Shown: positions 26,605 to 35,542 of the stretch, piece by piece | How positions within the stretch are numbered: position 1 is the stretch's first letter | Layout: each line of letters starts with the position of its first letter | Assembly: GCA_002483425.1 (NCBI GenBank) | Contig: DLHW01000052.1 | Coordinates: 31,745 to 95,744, forward strand | DNA length: 64,000 nt | Source: Methylococcaceae bacterium UBA7658 | GTDB taxonomy: Bacteria > Pseudomonadota > Gammaproteobacteria > Methylococcales > Methylomonadaceae | Reading direction: 5' to 3' | Translations under genes and position numbers: made by a program | Notes under the pieces: model-generated | The model's input: only the letters and a program-made list of their open reading frames with translations | Told to the model about the DNA's origin: nothing | Database searches by the model: none

Positions 26605-27696
26605 TTAAGGCCGGAAGCTTTCAAATAAATCGATCTGCTCAAAAGACGGTTGCGACGTCCGGTCATCCAAAGACGATAAAGTAATCCCTAGTAAACGGAC
26701 ATTACGACGGCCTACATCGGTACTCTTCAATAACTCATCGAGTAATTCCCTGATTTTGATCGAAGAAGTAATTGTTTGCGGCAAGGTGCGGCTACGGGTT
26801 ATTTGTACAAAGTCATGGTATTTAATTTTCACGGTTAAAGTACGGGCGGAAAGCTGTTTTTCCATTAACTTCAATAAAGATTGGTTGAAAAGCTGTTGTA
26901 ACTGTTCGATTATAGCCTGTACGTTGCCGATGTCTTGCTGATAGGTTGTTTCCACGCCTACCGACTGGCTTTTCCTGGAACTGACTACAGGCCGGTGATC
27001 GATGCCCCTGGCAATGTCGTAATAATGCGTAGCGGACTTGCCGAAATACCGTTGCAAATCTGCCAGGGAAAACTGTTTCAAATCTATGCCGGTATGAATG
27101 CCTAAATCGCGCATTTTAAGCGCTGTCGCCTTGCCAACGCCGTGAAACTTGCCGATGGGCAAGTTTTCGGCGAATGCTGCGCCTTGTTCGGGCGTGATTA
27201 GAGTTAAGCCGTCCGGCTTATTCATATCGGAAGCGATTTTAGCGAGAAATTTATTGTAGGAAACGCCTGCCGATGCTGTAAGCCGGGTTTGCTGTTTGAT
27301 CCGGTTTTTTATCGCTGTTGCGATTAAAGTCGCCGATCCGGCGTTTTTCTCACAACCGGTCACATCGAGATACGCTTCGTCTAAAGAGAGCGGTTCGACC
27401 CAATCGGTATAATCGAAAAATATTTTCCTGATTTGCTGAGAGGCCGAGCGATAAGCTTCAAACCGCGGTTTAACAAAAATAGCCTGCGGACAAAGACGGT
27501 ACGCCCGGCTACTGGACATGGCGGAATGAACGCCGAACGGACGCGCTTCATAACTGCAAGTGGCAACCACGCCGCGTGAAAATGGATCGCCGCCTACGAT
27601 CAGCGGCTTATTCCGGTACTCGGGGAAATCGCGTTGTTCCACAGCCGCAAAAAAAGCATCCATATCGACATGAATGATTTTGCGAAGCTGGACCAC
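26605..27696 (-). CDS. dinB: DNA polymerase IV (DinB)
   Basis: A 363-residue Y-family polymerase. The palm begins IIHVDMDAFFAAVEQRD, with the first catalytic Asp, and SLDEAYLDVT carries the catalytic D-E pair near residue 105. SAGVSYNKFLAKIASDMNKPDG and the thumb HhH region FHGVGKATALKMRDLG are present, followed by a little-finger domain. There is no strong C-terminal clamp-binding peptide beyond QIDLFESF, which may serve as the beta-clamp motif. The start is a GTG at 27696, 6 bp after the DUF4389 gene. It performs translesion synthesis. No clear LexA box was seen at the head of this three-gene run. Confidence 0.95.
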   Translation of the reverse strand: MVQLRKIIHVDMDAFFAAVEQRDFPEYRNKPLIVGGDPFSRGVVATCSYEARPFGVHSAMSSSRAYRLCPQAIFVKPRFEAYRSASQQIRKIFFDYTDWVEPLSLDEAYLDVTGCEKNAGSATLIATAIKNRIKQQTRLTASAGVSYNKFLAKIASDMNKPDGLTLITPEQGAAFAENLPIGKFHGVGKATALKMRDLGIHTGIDLKQFSLADLQRYFGKSATHYYDIARGIDHRPVVSSRKSQSVGVETTYQQDIGNVQAIIEQLQQLFNQSLLKLMEKQLSARTLTVKIKYHDFVQITRSRTLPQTITSSIKIRELLDELLKSTDVGRRNVRLLGITLSSLDDRTSQPSFEQIDLFESFRP

Positions 27697-27702
27697 GACA
27701 CG

Positions 27703-28020
27703 CTACTTTTTCTGGCGTTTTTTCGGTTCCGGTAGATTCAATTCTTCCGTCATTTCCCATTCAGAAAACGGATACGGCAGAATTTCGGAATTAAATGTGA
27801 GAAAAGTAATGATGTGATAGGTGTACAAGGACAAGTTACGCCCGAACTTCAACACATTCGGATTCGGACTGCCGGTAAATAGCACCGATGCGATTTGCAG
27901 CAAGATCACCGCCCAGATTAACATCCTGACCAAGCCTCCGATGGCGGCAAAGATCAGCATAAAAAAGATACGTTTCCATGTGCTGATTTTTTTCAGATTT
28001 TCTTCGATTTGTTCGTCCAT
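27703..28020 (-). CDS. DUF4389 domain protein
   Basis: A 105-residue protein with a central hydrophobic region (about residues 16-48, possibly two helices) and the DUF4389 pattern LIWAVILLQIASVLFTG-x-PNPNVLKFG, with the helical segment GRNLSLYTYHIITFLTF. The tail is basic. Function is unknown. It is placed 7 bp after the DUF2333 gene and 6 bp before dinB, so it belongs to the same transcript. The DUF2333-DUF4389 pairing is common in gammaproteobacteria. Confidence 0.82.
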   Translation of the reverse strand: MDEQIEENLKKISTWKRIFFMLIFAAIGGLVRMLIWAVILLQIASVLFTGSPNPNVLKFGRNLSLYTYHIITFLTFNSEILPYPFSEWEMTEELNLPEPKKRQKK

Positions 28021-28027
28021 ACTCGAT

Positions 28028-29056
28028 TTATCCTCTGTTCATAATGTCGCGTAAATCCAGAGCAGCCGCATTAGCGCGCGCAATATAAGTCGCCATCGAT
28101 AAAGAATAGTTGGCGAACAAACCGTAACCGCTGCCGTTCAAAACCACCGGACTCAAGGTCGGCGACAAAGCGTTTTCCAACGCTTTAATCATGATGTCCA
28201 CGGTATTCATCGCGCGTTTATCCAACAGAATATCGTGGAAATCGATTTTAATAGCTTTCAATACATGCAGTAACGCCCAACTGGATCCTCTTGCTTCATA
28301 AAATACGTTATCGATCTCCATCCAAGGCGTTTGGCTTAACGGGGCAACTTTCGCGTTTCTAACGGCAACGTTCGGCTCGATAACTTCCAGCCCTGGAATC
28401 AACTCTGCGCCTGAGGTACTGGCGCTTAACCGGGTAGACAAATTCCCCAGCCGCTTAATAACAACTTCAGTGTACTGCCAAAGGTTATCTGCGCGCGAAT
28501 AAAACTGTGCCCGTTTAATATTACCGCCGTATTTTTGCAAGCGGGACATATACTTGTGCAACGCATCGACACCTTTTGTATATTCCGCTTCGGTTGAAGG
28601 CAACGCCCACGAATCGTGTTCGTAATAAAAATATGGTTCCGCAATTTTCAAATCGGGATCTTCATCGGACTGCGATTGATCGCGGGTGAAATGATTACGC
28701 AACGCCGATGTCGCATCGCGTAACATAATCAACGCGCCGTATTCAAAACTCGGTATATTATCAAGCAGTACGCCGGGCGGGGCAACATCGTTAGTGAGAT
28801 AACCGCCGGGCTTATGTAATAAAACTTCCGCAATATGCGCGAGCGTATTGGTGTACGTATAACCCAACGGAATATCCGTTGTTTTAGTGAGCTTGGCCCG
28901 TTCCATGGCCTCTTCTTGAATGCTGAATTGTTTTGGCTCGATGCTCCACCATTCTGTCAGAAAAGCCAGCACCAGCAACGTTATCAACACAAGAATCCCA
29001 AAACTCCAGAGAATACCTTTCGACTTTATATCTTCAAGTGAATCGCTTGATGCCAT
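28028..29056 (-). CDS. DUF2333 family membrane-anchored protein
   Basis: A 342-residue protein with one N-terminal transmembrane helix (about residues 15-36) followed by a WWSIEP motif and a large periplasmic domain. DUF2333 features include GGYLTNDVAPPGVLLDN and FEYGALIMLRDATSALRNHFTRDQSQS. An AGGA ribosome site is present 10 bases before the ATG. Function unknown, probably a cell-envelope protein. It heads the DUF2333-DUF4389-dinB run. Confidence 0.85.
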   Translation of the reverse strand: MASSDSLEDIKSKGILWSFGILVLITLLVLAFLTEWWSIEPKQFSIQEEAMERAKLTKTTDIPLGYTYTNTLAHIAEVLLHKPGGYLTNDVAPPGVLLDNIPSFEYGALIMLRDATSALRNHFTRDQSQSDEDPDLKIAEPYFYYEHDSWALPSTEAEYTKGVDALHKYMSRLQKYGGNIKRAQFYSRADNLWQYTEVVIKRLGNLSTRLSASTSGAELIPGLEVIEPNVAVRNAKVAPLSQTPWMEIDNVFYEARGSSWALLHVLKAIKIDFHDILLDKRAMNTVDIMIKALENALSPTLSPVVLNGSGYGLFANYSLSMATYIARANAAALDLRDIMNRG

Positions 29057-29303
29057 TTAGGATTTCCTGTGAATTTAACATGTATTTGAGTTTTGGGAGA
29101 AATATGCCGATATACCCGCATATCTTATCAGAATTTTTGGTATTTTGCTTTACCGGCAACACTTATGCGCGACAAACGGCCTGCTCATACGAACTCAGCC
29201 CAGGCGTTCCTAACCAGATTAATAGCTTATTCAACGAATCAAACAACCCGGCGCCATAGCCAACGCCACTAGATCAACCTGGAATAACATCTTAGCAACG
29301 GGC
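29057..29303. other. Intergenic region between DUF2333 gene and xerC
   Basis: About 250 bp between the DUF2333 start and the xerC stop. An open frame across 28933-29259 on the plus strand overlaps the DUF2333 gene in another frame and has no family resemblance. No hairpin terminator or repeat was seen. The DUF2333 promoter should lie here. Confidence 0.4.
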
Positions 29304-30212
29304 TTATCCGGATTTTTTTTTAGCCCTTGGGTGCGCGCTATCGTAAACATCGGCCAAATGCTGAAAATCCAGATGCGTATAAATTTGCGTTGTGCTTATA
29401 TTGCTATGTCCTAACAACTCTTGCACAGCCCTTAAATCCTGGCTGGATTCCAATAAATGACTGGCGAAAGAATGCCTTAGCATGTGCGGATGAATGTGTT
29501 CCTGGATACCTTTTTTCTTGCACCACTGCGAGAGCCTGAGTTCGATACTTCTTTGCCCCAGCCGCCGACCTTTGCCAGTAATAAACACGGCAGGATCTTG
29601 CACGGCATTGAGTTTCGATCGCTCCTGTAACCAGTTTTGCAGCGCTGCGACAGCTTTACCGCCGATAGGCAGCACTCGCGATTTGCTCCCTTTTCCCGAA
29701 CGGACGATTAAAGCACGGTCGTTCAGGTCAAGATCGCTTAGATCGAGCGCACTTAACTCGCTAAGCCTGAGTCCAGACGAATAAAACAACTCGAACATCG
29801 CCAAATCGCGTATTTCCAGTATCGAACTCGTCCCGGCATCCAGAAGCCCTTGGATTTGATCAACATCCAGAGTTTTCGGTAACGTTCTTGCTTGCTTGGG
29901 CGCTTTCACATGCTGCGCAGGGTTAATTCCGGTCAGATGGTTTTTTAGCAGAAAGGTAAAGAAACTGCGGATGGCCGAGAGTTCGCGCTGCAAACTTTTA
30001 CTGCTGATGCCTTTACGATGACGGGCGGCGGCATGAGCACGGATATCGTGCTGTTTAAGGCCGGTCCAAATATCAATCTGTTTAGCCTCGCAATACACCC
30101 ATAAACATTCCAAATCGCGCCGGTAACTCGTCACCGTATTGAGCGAAACGCGTTTCTCGTATTTAAGCTGACTTATAAACCGGTCCAACAACTCCGTAGC
30201 AGCTGGAGACAT
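29304..30212 (-). CDS. xerC: Tyrosine recombinase XerC
   Basis: A 302-residue site-specific recombinase. The N-terminal SAM-like domain is LDRFISQLKYEKRVSLNTVTSYRRDL. Catalytic residues are visible: Arg in SSGLRLSEL, Lys in GKGSKSR, H-x-x-R in HMLRHSFASHLL, His in LLGHSNIST, and the nucleophile Tyr in TTQIYTHLDF. XerC resolves chromosome dimers at dif with XerD. It overlaps the DUF484 stop by one base and completes the conserved lysA-dapF-DUF484-xerC gene order of gammaproteobacteria. Confidence 0.96.
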   Translation of the reverse strand: MSPAATELLDRFISQLKYEKRVSLNTVTSYRRDLECLWVYCEAKQIDIWTGLKQHDIRAHAAARHRKGISSKSLQRELSAIRSFFTFLLKNHLTGINPAQHVKAPKQARTLPKTLDVDQIQGLLDAGTSSILEIRDLAMFELFYSSGLRLSELSALDLSDLDLNDRALIVRSGKGSKSRVLPIGGKAVAALQNWLQERSKLNAVQDPAVFITGKGRRLGQRSIELRLSQWCKKKGIQEHIHPHMLRHSFASHLLESSQDLRAVQELLGHSNISTTQIYTHLDFQHLADVYDSAHPRAKKKSG

Positions 30213-30898
30213 TATTTATCCTTTAATAAGGAAATAAGCCGTGTTCCCACAATCTCGGACATCTGCGTCAGAAACAAGCTGCCCATACTAAAATGAAAAC
30301 GGCCTTCTTCCCGACTGCCGATAACCAAAAAGCCCTCCAGGTCGGTAAAAATCATAGGCATGATGGCAAATGATCTGACTTCTAAAGCATCGTCACCAAA
30401 CAGCAACTTGGCTTGCGTCAGCGTGGGTCTGCCGCAAGACGGCTGGCCCGCAGACAGCTCTTTGCTAAACGGTTTAAGATCCTCGCTATCGGGATGCAAA
30501 AATAGATATGAAATGACCGGATCGTGACGCTCACCGATCAGCCGGATGGCGGCAAAATCGGCCAGAAAATATTCGGACAGGACGATTTCTAGATTTTCGA
30601 CAGCCTCTTGTGCGGTTTTTGCATCCAACATTGCCAAAGTGAGCTTATGCATACGGACATAAGACGTGTCGTTATCCCGCGCGATATCGATCAACTCGGT
30701 GAGCTGGCTTTCCAATTCCTGATGTTTACTCCGGAATATTTCCAACTGTTTGGATATTAACGAAATCGCGCTACCGCTTGGATGCGGTATCCGCATCTTT
30801 TCCAAAAGATGCAGGTGTTCGTTGAAAAATTCGGGATGATCGCGCAAATATTGTTCAACTTGTGTTGCGGTTAATTCCGCTGGGTTACTTCCGTTCAT
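30212..30898 (-). CDS. DUF484 family protein
   Basis: A 228-residue protein with the family N-terminus [20 protein letters not shown] and [20 protein letters not shown], then a coiled-coil around residues 48-68, and a GAF-like C-terminal half. Biochemical function is unknown. The start overlaps the dapF stop by four bases (ATGA), so translation is coupled. It sits between dapF and xerC, as in many gammaproteobacteria. Confidence 0.9.
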   Translation of the reverse strand: MNGSNPAELTATQVEQYLRDHPEFFNEHLHLLEKMRIPHPSGSAISLISKQLEIFRSKHQELESQLTELIDIARDNDTSYVRMHKLTLAMLDAKTAQEAVENLEIVLSEYFLADFAAIRLIGERHDPVISYLFLHPDSEDLKPFSKELSAGQPSCGRPTLTQAKLLFGDDALEVRSFAIMPMIFTDLEGFLVIGSREEGRFHFSMGSLFLTQMSEIVGTRLISLLKDK

Positions 30899-31722
30899 AG
30901 ATTGATTTTTCCCTCGAAAACCGTCGCCGCCGGTCCTGTCATGAACACCGGCTCGCCTCGACCAGCCCAGTTAATCATCAATTGACCGCCCGGCAGATCG
31001 ACCTTAACCTCATTATCCAACAAGTCTTGCTCAATGCCAACGACCACGGCAGCGCACGCGCCGCTACCGCACGCCAAAGTTTCGGCGGCGCCGCGCTCAT
31101 ATACTCGAAGCCTAATTTCTGATCTATCGACGATCTGCATAAAGCCGATATTAGCTCGCTCGGGAAATAAGGCATGATTTTCCAAAATTTGTCCCAGCCC
31201 GGCGACTGGAGCCAGCTCCACATCCGCAACCTGAATAACCGCATGCGGGTTGCCCATCGACACCGCACCAAACTCAACCGGTGTGCCGTTTATTTCAATC
31301 GAATAGGTTTTCGATTCCCAGTCCGCACATAAAGGAATATCGGCAGGCGAATGCCTGGGAACGCCCATATTGACGACGACTTGGTCATTGCCCGTCAAAC
31401 TGAGCACCAACTGACCGGAATCGGTATCGACGCGGATGTCATCACCGGCGAACAAGTTTTTTTCCCGTACAAACCGCGCAAAACAACGTGCACCATTACC
31501 GCATTGCGCCACTTCGCTCCCATCGGCATTAAAGATGCGGTACTTGAATTCGGCATTGTCACTCACCGGCTTCTCGACCAGCAATAACTGATCGAAACCG
31601 ATGCCGAAATGTCGGTTGGCCATGAAGCGGATTTGTTCCGGGGTTAAGTTGACGATTTGGTTGATGGCGTCGATCACGACGAAGTCATTGCCAAGGCCGT
31701 GCATTTTGGTGAAGTTAATCAT
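30895..31722 (-). CDS. dapF: Diaminopimelate epimerase
   Basis: About 275 residues from the preferred ATG at 31722, where the protein begins [16 protein letters not shown]; a start at 31737 would add five residues. Catalytic cysteines are in [12 protein letters not shown] (near residue 75) and [11 protein letters not shown] (near 215). It interconverts LL- and meso-diaminopimelate for lysine and peptidoglycan synthesis. The start codon overlaps the stop of the AT-rich gene upstream (ATGATTAA), so the unknown gene is now coupled to dapF. Length is normal. Confidence 0.96.
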   Translation of the reverse strand: MINFTKMHGLGNDFVVIDAINQIVNLTPEQIRFMANRHFGIGFDQLLLVEKPVSDNAEFKYRIFNADGSEVAQCGNGARCFARFVREKNLFAGDDIRVDTDSGQLVLSLTGNDQVVVNMGVPRHSPADIPLCADWESKTYSIEINGTPVEFGAVSMGNPHAVIQVADVELAPVAGLGQILENHALFPERANIGFMQIVDRSEIRLRVYERGAAETLACGSGACAAVVVGIEQDLLDNEVKVDLPGGQLMINWAGRGEPVFMTGPAATVFEGKINL

Positions 31723-32194
31723 CTTTTGTTTTACCAATAGTTGTTACAACAACTCGACTGCCAATCGGCGTGATAAAACAGGCCGTTATTTCGTATTCTT
31801 TAGATTCTATCTCTAGTAAAGCAGATGTTTCTGTTACAAAGGGATAGGTCATCTCCTTCATTTTATTTTTAATATCAATAAAAGCTGCCATGCAATAAAA
31901 CTCTTCAAATTCCCACCGTAGTTTCTTTTTTATAGAAGCATCTTTTATAAAAATTAGCTTATCAAAAATGCATTTATCAATTAAGGAGTAAATCTCATTT
32001 TTTTTTATATATTTTATTGATTTACATTTATAGTATTTTTTTTGAGTATTTATGTACCATTCAACCGTGCTTTCAAAATCCTTTTTCATCTTAAAGCTGT
32101 TGATCCACATAGTTGTGCGTGGTTCACAAAATAATCGCAACGATATTAAAAAACCTCTTGCTTCATTAATAACGTCTTGGGATCTATACATCAT
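31715..32194 (-). CDS. AT-rich ORFan between lysA and dapF
   Basis: A 159-residue protein I do not recognise. It is rich in Lys, Ile, Phe and Tyr, with clusters such as [16 protein letters not shown], and its codons are much more A/T-ending than those of its neighbours. The C-terminal 60 residues look like a small alpha/beta fold ([20 protein letters not shown]). It starts 26 bp after the lysA stop and overlaps the dapF start, so it sits inside the conserved lysA-dapF operon, where no such gene is usual. Recent horizontal insertion is likely. No insertion-sequence ends or duplicated target were recognised. Confidence 0.55.
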   Translation of the reverse strand: MMYRSQDVINEARGFLISLRLFCEPRTTMWINSFKMKKDFESTVEWYINTQKKYYKCKSIKYIKKNEIYSLIDKCIFDKLIFIKDASIKKKLRWEFEEFYCMAAFIDIKNKMKEMTYPFVTETSALLEIESKEYEITACFITPIGSRVVVTTIGKTKDD

Positions 32195-32220
32195 ATTGTT
32201 TGGTTATCAAATTTTCTTGT

Positions 32221-33471
32221 TTACAAAGCCAACAAATGCTCCCCCGCCCACAAATGCGAAATCCGCTCGCGGTCGCGCACAACCCTTACTTTCGTGCCAT
32301 CAACCATAATCTCGGCGCAACGCGGCCTGGAATTGTAATTGGAACTCATGCTGAATCCGTAAGCGCCCGAGGAGCGTATCGCCAACAAATCATATTGTTT
32401 AAGCTTTAAAACCCGGTCTTTGCCGAGAAAATCGCCGGTTTCGCAGACTGGGCCGACAATATCCCAATGTTTTTCGGACTCGTCGCTTTGCCGGGTGACC
32501 GGAATAATCGCTTGCCAGGCGCTGTATAACGACGGCCTGACTAAATCGTTCATCGCAGCGTCGACAATGGCGAAGTTTTTATGCGGTGTGGTTTTCAAAT
32601 ATTCAACTTGAGTTACTAGAATACCGGCATTGCCGACAATGGCGCGGCCCGGTTCGAGCAGAATTTCATAAGGTTGATCGGCTAAGCGCGCTAAGATTGC
32701 TTGTATATATTCGCTCGGCTCCGGCGGTTGCTCGTCTTTATAGCAAATGCCCAAGCCGCCGCCCAAATCCAGATGATGGAGATGGATTCCCTCCGCTTTC
32801 AGGGCGTCGACAAGTCCGAGGATGCGCTCAAGCGCATCCAAAAAGGGCGTGGTTTCGGTGAGTTGCGAACCGATATGACAATCGATGCCCACCACTTTAA
32901 TGTTGGGCATTGCCGCTGCGCGGCGGTATTCGTGCAGCGCTTCATCGAAATCGATACCGAATTTATTTTCTTTTAAGCCGGTCGATATATAAGGATGGGT
33001 TTTGGCATCGACATCGGGATTCACTCGAAACGATACCGGCGCAACGATGTCCAGTTGTTCGGCGAGCACATTAATGCGGTCGAGTTCGCCGGAGACTTCG
33101 ACATTAAAACAGCGTATACCGGTTTTTAATGCGGCGAGAATTTCATCCTCGCGTTTGCCGACACCGGAAAACACGATTTTTTTCGGATCGCCGCCCGCCG
33201 CAATGACGCGTTCCAATTCACCTAACGACACGATGTCGAAGCCTGAACCCAAGCGCGCCAGTAAATTCAAGATGGCAAGATTGGAGTTGGCTTTTACGGC
33301 ATAACAAATCAGGTGCGGATGTTGACCGAAAGCGTTATCGAAGGCTTTCCAATGCCGTTCCAAGGTTGCTCGGGAATAAATGTAGCAAGGGCTGCCGTGC
33401 TGGTAAACAATGTCTTGCACAGAGATGTCTTCAACAAATAACTCATCGTTTTGATAATTAAAATAATCCAT
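32221..33471 (-). CDS. lysA: Diaminopimelate decarboxylase
   Basis: A 416-residue fold-III PLP enzyme. The lysine that binds PLP is in ICYAVKANSN (near residue 60). HIGSQLTE, LDLGGGLGICY and LEPGRAIVGNAG follow, and the Cys-containing active-site loop is GPVCETGDFLGKDR. It makes L-lysine from meso-diaminopimelate. It follows the lptM gene by 5 bp, and the ORFan and dapF lie downstream. Length is normal. Confidence 0.97.
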   Translation of the reverse strand: MDYFNYQNDELFVEDISVQDIVYQHGSPCYIYSRATLERHWKAFDNAFGQHPHLICYAVKANSNLAILNLLARLGSGFDIVSLGELERVIAAGGDPKKIVFSGVGKREDEILAALKTGIRCFNVEVSGELDRINVLAEQLDIVAPVSFRVNPDVDAKTHPYISTGLKENKFGIDFDEALHEYRRAAAMPNIKVVGIDCHIGSQLTETTPFLDALERILGLVDALKAEGIHLHHLDLGGGLGICYKDEQPPEPSEYIQAILARLADQPYEILLEPGRAIVGNAGILVTQVEYLKTTPHKNFAIVDAAMNDLVRPSLYSAWQAIIPVTRQSDESEKHWDIVGPVCETGDFLGKDRVLKLKQYDLLAIRSSGAYGFSMSSNYNSRPRCAEIMVDGTKVRVVRDRERISHLWAGEHLLAL

Positions 33472-33476
33472 TGTTT

Positions 33477-33695
33477 TTATTGTTCTTTGGGTTGATTGTT
33501 GTCCGGTTGCCGCGGTGATTTTATCTCTTTTTGCGCTGTTTCGGGCTTTGCTTCCGTTTCTATTTTAGTTTGCTCAGCTGGCGGAACGTAAATAGGCGGT
33601 TTATCAGTCGGTAAATACAACGGTCCGGGCTGACCGCAAGCGGAAACCAGTATATAAATGATCGGCAATAGCCGTTTAAAACGCAGTTCTTTCAT
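33477..33695 (-). CDS. lptM: LptM-like lipoprotein (YifL family)
   Basis: A 72-residue lipoprotein. The signal peptide ends with the lipobox LVSAC, directly followed by GQPGPLYLP, the hallmark of LptM/YifL (CGxxGPLYLP). The rest is a charged, Pro/Glu/Lys-rich tail. In E. coli LptM assists oxidative maturation of the LptD-LptE translocon, and it sits next to dapF there. Here it heads the lysA operon. High confidence despite the small size. Confidence 0.88.
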   Translation of the reverse strand: MKELRFKRLLPIIYILVSACGQPGPLYLPTDKPPIYVPPAEQTKIETEAKPETAQKEIKSPRQPDNNQPKEQ

Positions 33696-34090
33696 GATTA
33701 TTTTCTTGTGAATCTAAGTTGAGCCGAATGATAAGCTGAAATCAATTAAAAGACACCTGATAAAAGCATCTAATCAGCTTGATAACACGCTCCATTACTA
33801 TCAAAACTAATTCATTTGATAGCTACTTAGATATAATGCAACCGTATCCAAAGAGACGCTAAATAATTTTACACGGACGCTTTTTCCGGATGAGAGCCTA
33901 ACCTAACATCTACCTTTCCTTAATCTCAAAACGAACGGATGTTAAAATCTCTTAAGATCTATTCAATATCCGGGTCGCTCAAGCCGTTCTCTAAATAATA
34001 ATTGCCATCTGTTGAAAACTCAGGACAATAAGAGCTGGTAGTTTTAACTTATCGAGTGCATTTTTAGCTTCTTTAATTCATTGTTCATAC
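33696..34090. other. Intergenic region between lptM and the SoxYZ-like gene
   Basis: About 395 bp between two divergent genes. It must contain promoters for the lysA operon (minus) and for the SoxYZ-like gene (plus). It is AT-rich. I saw no gene, terminator hairpin or repeat that I could support. Confidence 0.4.
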
Positions 34091-34104
34091 GGAGGAAATA
34101 CAGA

Positions 34105-34938
34105 ATGAATTCCCTAAAATTCGGCGCCGTCCTGATAATGCTAATATCGCTTCCACTATATGCATTCGCTGCAGAAGATGAAACAGAATGGAACAATACC
34201 TTAAAAAACCGTTATTTTTCCGGTAAAACGATTGAAGAATCAGATAACGTCATCGAATTGGATGCGCCGGTACGGGCGGAAGATCCCGCCCTCGTACCGT
34301 TAAAAATCGTCAGTAAAGTTAACCAATCGGAAAACAATTACATTAAAAAGATTTTAGTGCTGGTCGATAAGAACCCCTTCCCTTTCGTCGGCGATTTTGA
34401 GTTTACCCCGCAAAGCGGCAAAGCCGATTTGGCGATGCGGATTCGGATTAACACCTACAGCTATGTGCGCGCCATCGCGGAAATGAACGACGGTAAATTG
34501 TACATGACTAAAAAATACGTGAAAGCCAGCGGCGGTTGCTCCGCGCCAGTAGGCGCGGATTTGGACGCCGCGATGCAGCGCTTGGGTAAAATGAAATTCC
34601 GTCTGGATACCGGCGTTAAAACCAAAGAACCCACGCTGGTGCAATTACTGATCAGCCATCCCAATTTAAGCGGCATGCAGATGGATCAAGTCACCCGGTT
34701 TATTAAAAAATCGCATTTTGTAGAAGAAATGAAGGTTAGTTTTAACGATAAGCCGATCTTAATCGCCAAAACCGATATTGCAATCAGTTCCGATCCTAAT
34801 TTCCGGTTCTTTTTCATCCCGGACACCACGGGCACGTTGAAAGCGGAGATTACCGATATGTCGTGCGAAAGCCCGACATCGAGAGACGTTTGTAAAAAAG
34901 GGAATACTTATACCGAAACCTACGCCATTAACCCTTAA
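34105..34938 (+). CDS. Quinoprotein dehydrogenase-associated SoxYZ-like carrier
   Basis: About 277 residues from the ATG at 34105, which has GGAGG 9 bases upstream; the alternative TTG at 34081 lacks a site. The signal peptide is followed by a SoxY-like domain ending in KASGGCSAPVG near residue 140, the carrier-cysteine motif, and then a SoxZ-like domain with the FNDKPILIAKTDIAISSDPNF segment. Members of this family occur with PQQ-dependent alcohol/methanol dehydrogenases in methylotrophs. It is the strongest hint of a methylotrophic lifestyle in the window. No quinoprotein gene adjoins it. Its precise role is unproven. Confidence 0.85.
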   Translation: MNSLKFGAVLIMLISLPLYAFAAEDETEWNNTLKNRYFSGKTIEESDNVIELDAPVRAEDPALVPLKIVSKVNQSENNYIKKILVLVDKNPFPFVGDFEFTPQSGKADLAMRIRINTYSYVRAIAEMNDGKLYMTKKYVKASGGCSAPVGADLDAAMQRLGKMKFRLDTGVKTKEPTLVQLLISHPNLSGMQMDQVTRFIKKSHFVEEMKVSFNDKPILIAKTDIAISSDPNFRFFFIPDTTGTLKAEITDMSCESPTSRDVCKKGNTYTETYAINP

Positions 34939-35192
34939 CCCCAAATTTTAAATTTCCTGCATCTTATTGCCTATCCATAACGCTGGCCTTGCTTGTACCC
35001 GATTATAGAAGCTCAATAAGCGGGTCATAGCATTCTCCCGCTAAACAACCAGCGCTTTGAATCAAATCAGTGCATCATTGCGCTTTTTTAGTACGCCTGT
35101 TTAACTAAAACCTGAAATTTCCCGGCAAAATCGCATTTATTGTGCGTAATCAGGCCGGTATAAATATTGCTCGAATAATTTATACCGGATTA
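34939..35192. other. Intergenic region after the SoxYZ-like gene
   Basis: About 250 bp, AT-rich, with no supported gene and no clear terminator hairpin. It leads into the long palindrome at 35193-35230 upstream of the HNH-like gene. Confidence 0.4.
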
Positions 35193-35230
35193 TTTAACAT
35201 TCATATTTTGTTAACAAAACTAATGTTAAA
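35193..35230. promoter_or_regulatory. Long nested palindrome upstream of the HNH-like gene
   Basis: TTTAACAT 35193-35200 and ATGTTAAA 35223-35230 flank a perfect 14-bp palindrome, TTTTGTTAACAAAA at 35206-35219. Spacers are 5 and 3 bases. It lies 44 bp before the start of the small HNH gene. The two-tier symmetry suggests an operator for a dimeric or tetrameric regulator; a cruciform or a target site is also possible. Confidence 0.5.
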
Positions 35231-35273
35231 TATGTTTATCGTTATAACTTAAGTGAATTAAGGAGCGCCAAAT

Positions 35274-35528
35274 ATGATTAATCCAATAACGCTAGATACA
35301 CTAATGGAAAATGTGATTCCCGTTACCGAAACAGGTTGCTGGTTATGGTTGGGAGAAACCCAAAAGGATTACGGACGGATCCGGATCGGTGACGAAGAAC
35401 TTTGCACCGACAAACTGACGTGGGAAACGCAAAATGGCAAAATCCCGGATGGCTTGCATTTAAGCCATCGCTGTAACATTCGCTGTTGCATTAACCCCAA
35501 TCACTTGTTTTTGACAAAAACTCATTGA
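35274..35528 (+). CDS. Small stand-alone HNH-3-like nuclease domain protein
   Basis: An 84-residue protein matching phage and homing HNH_3 domains: GCWLWLGETQKDYGRIRIG, then LTWETQNGKIPDGLHLSHRCNIRCCINPNHLFL. The core H-x-C...C-x-N-P-x-H-L is complete, with His in LSHRC, Asn-Pro and a final His. In the usual HRLSWE segment the His is replaced by Asp (DKLTWE). A good AAGGAG ribosome site precedes the ATG. It lies alone between two housekeeping regions, so it is a likely mobile or remnant element. Domesticated function is possible but not shown. Confidence 0.7.
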   Translation: MINPITLDTLMENVIPVTETGCWLWLGETQKDYGRIRIGDEELCTDKLTWETQNGKIPDGLHLSHRCNIRCCINPNHLFLTKTH

Positions 35529-35542
35529 TCCGGCATCGCCGG

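Noticed and set aside
28933..29259. 108-codon plus-strand ORF across the DUF2333 gene start
   Set aside because: Overlaps a well supported gene on the other strand and shows no family resemblance.
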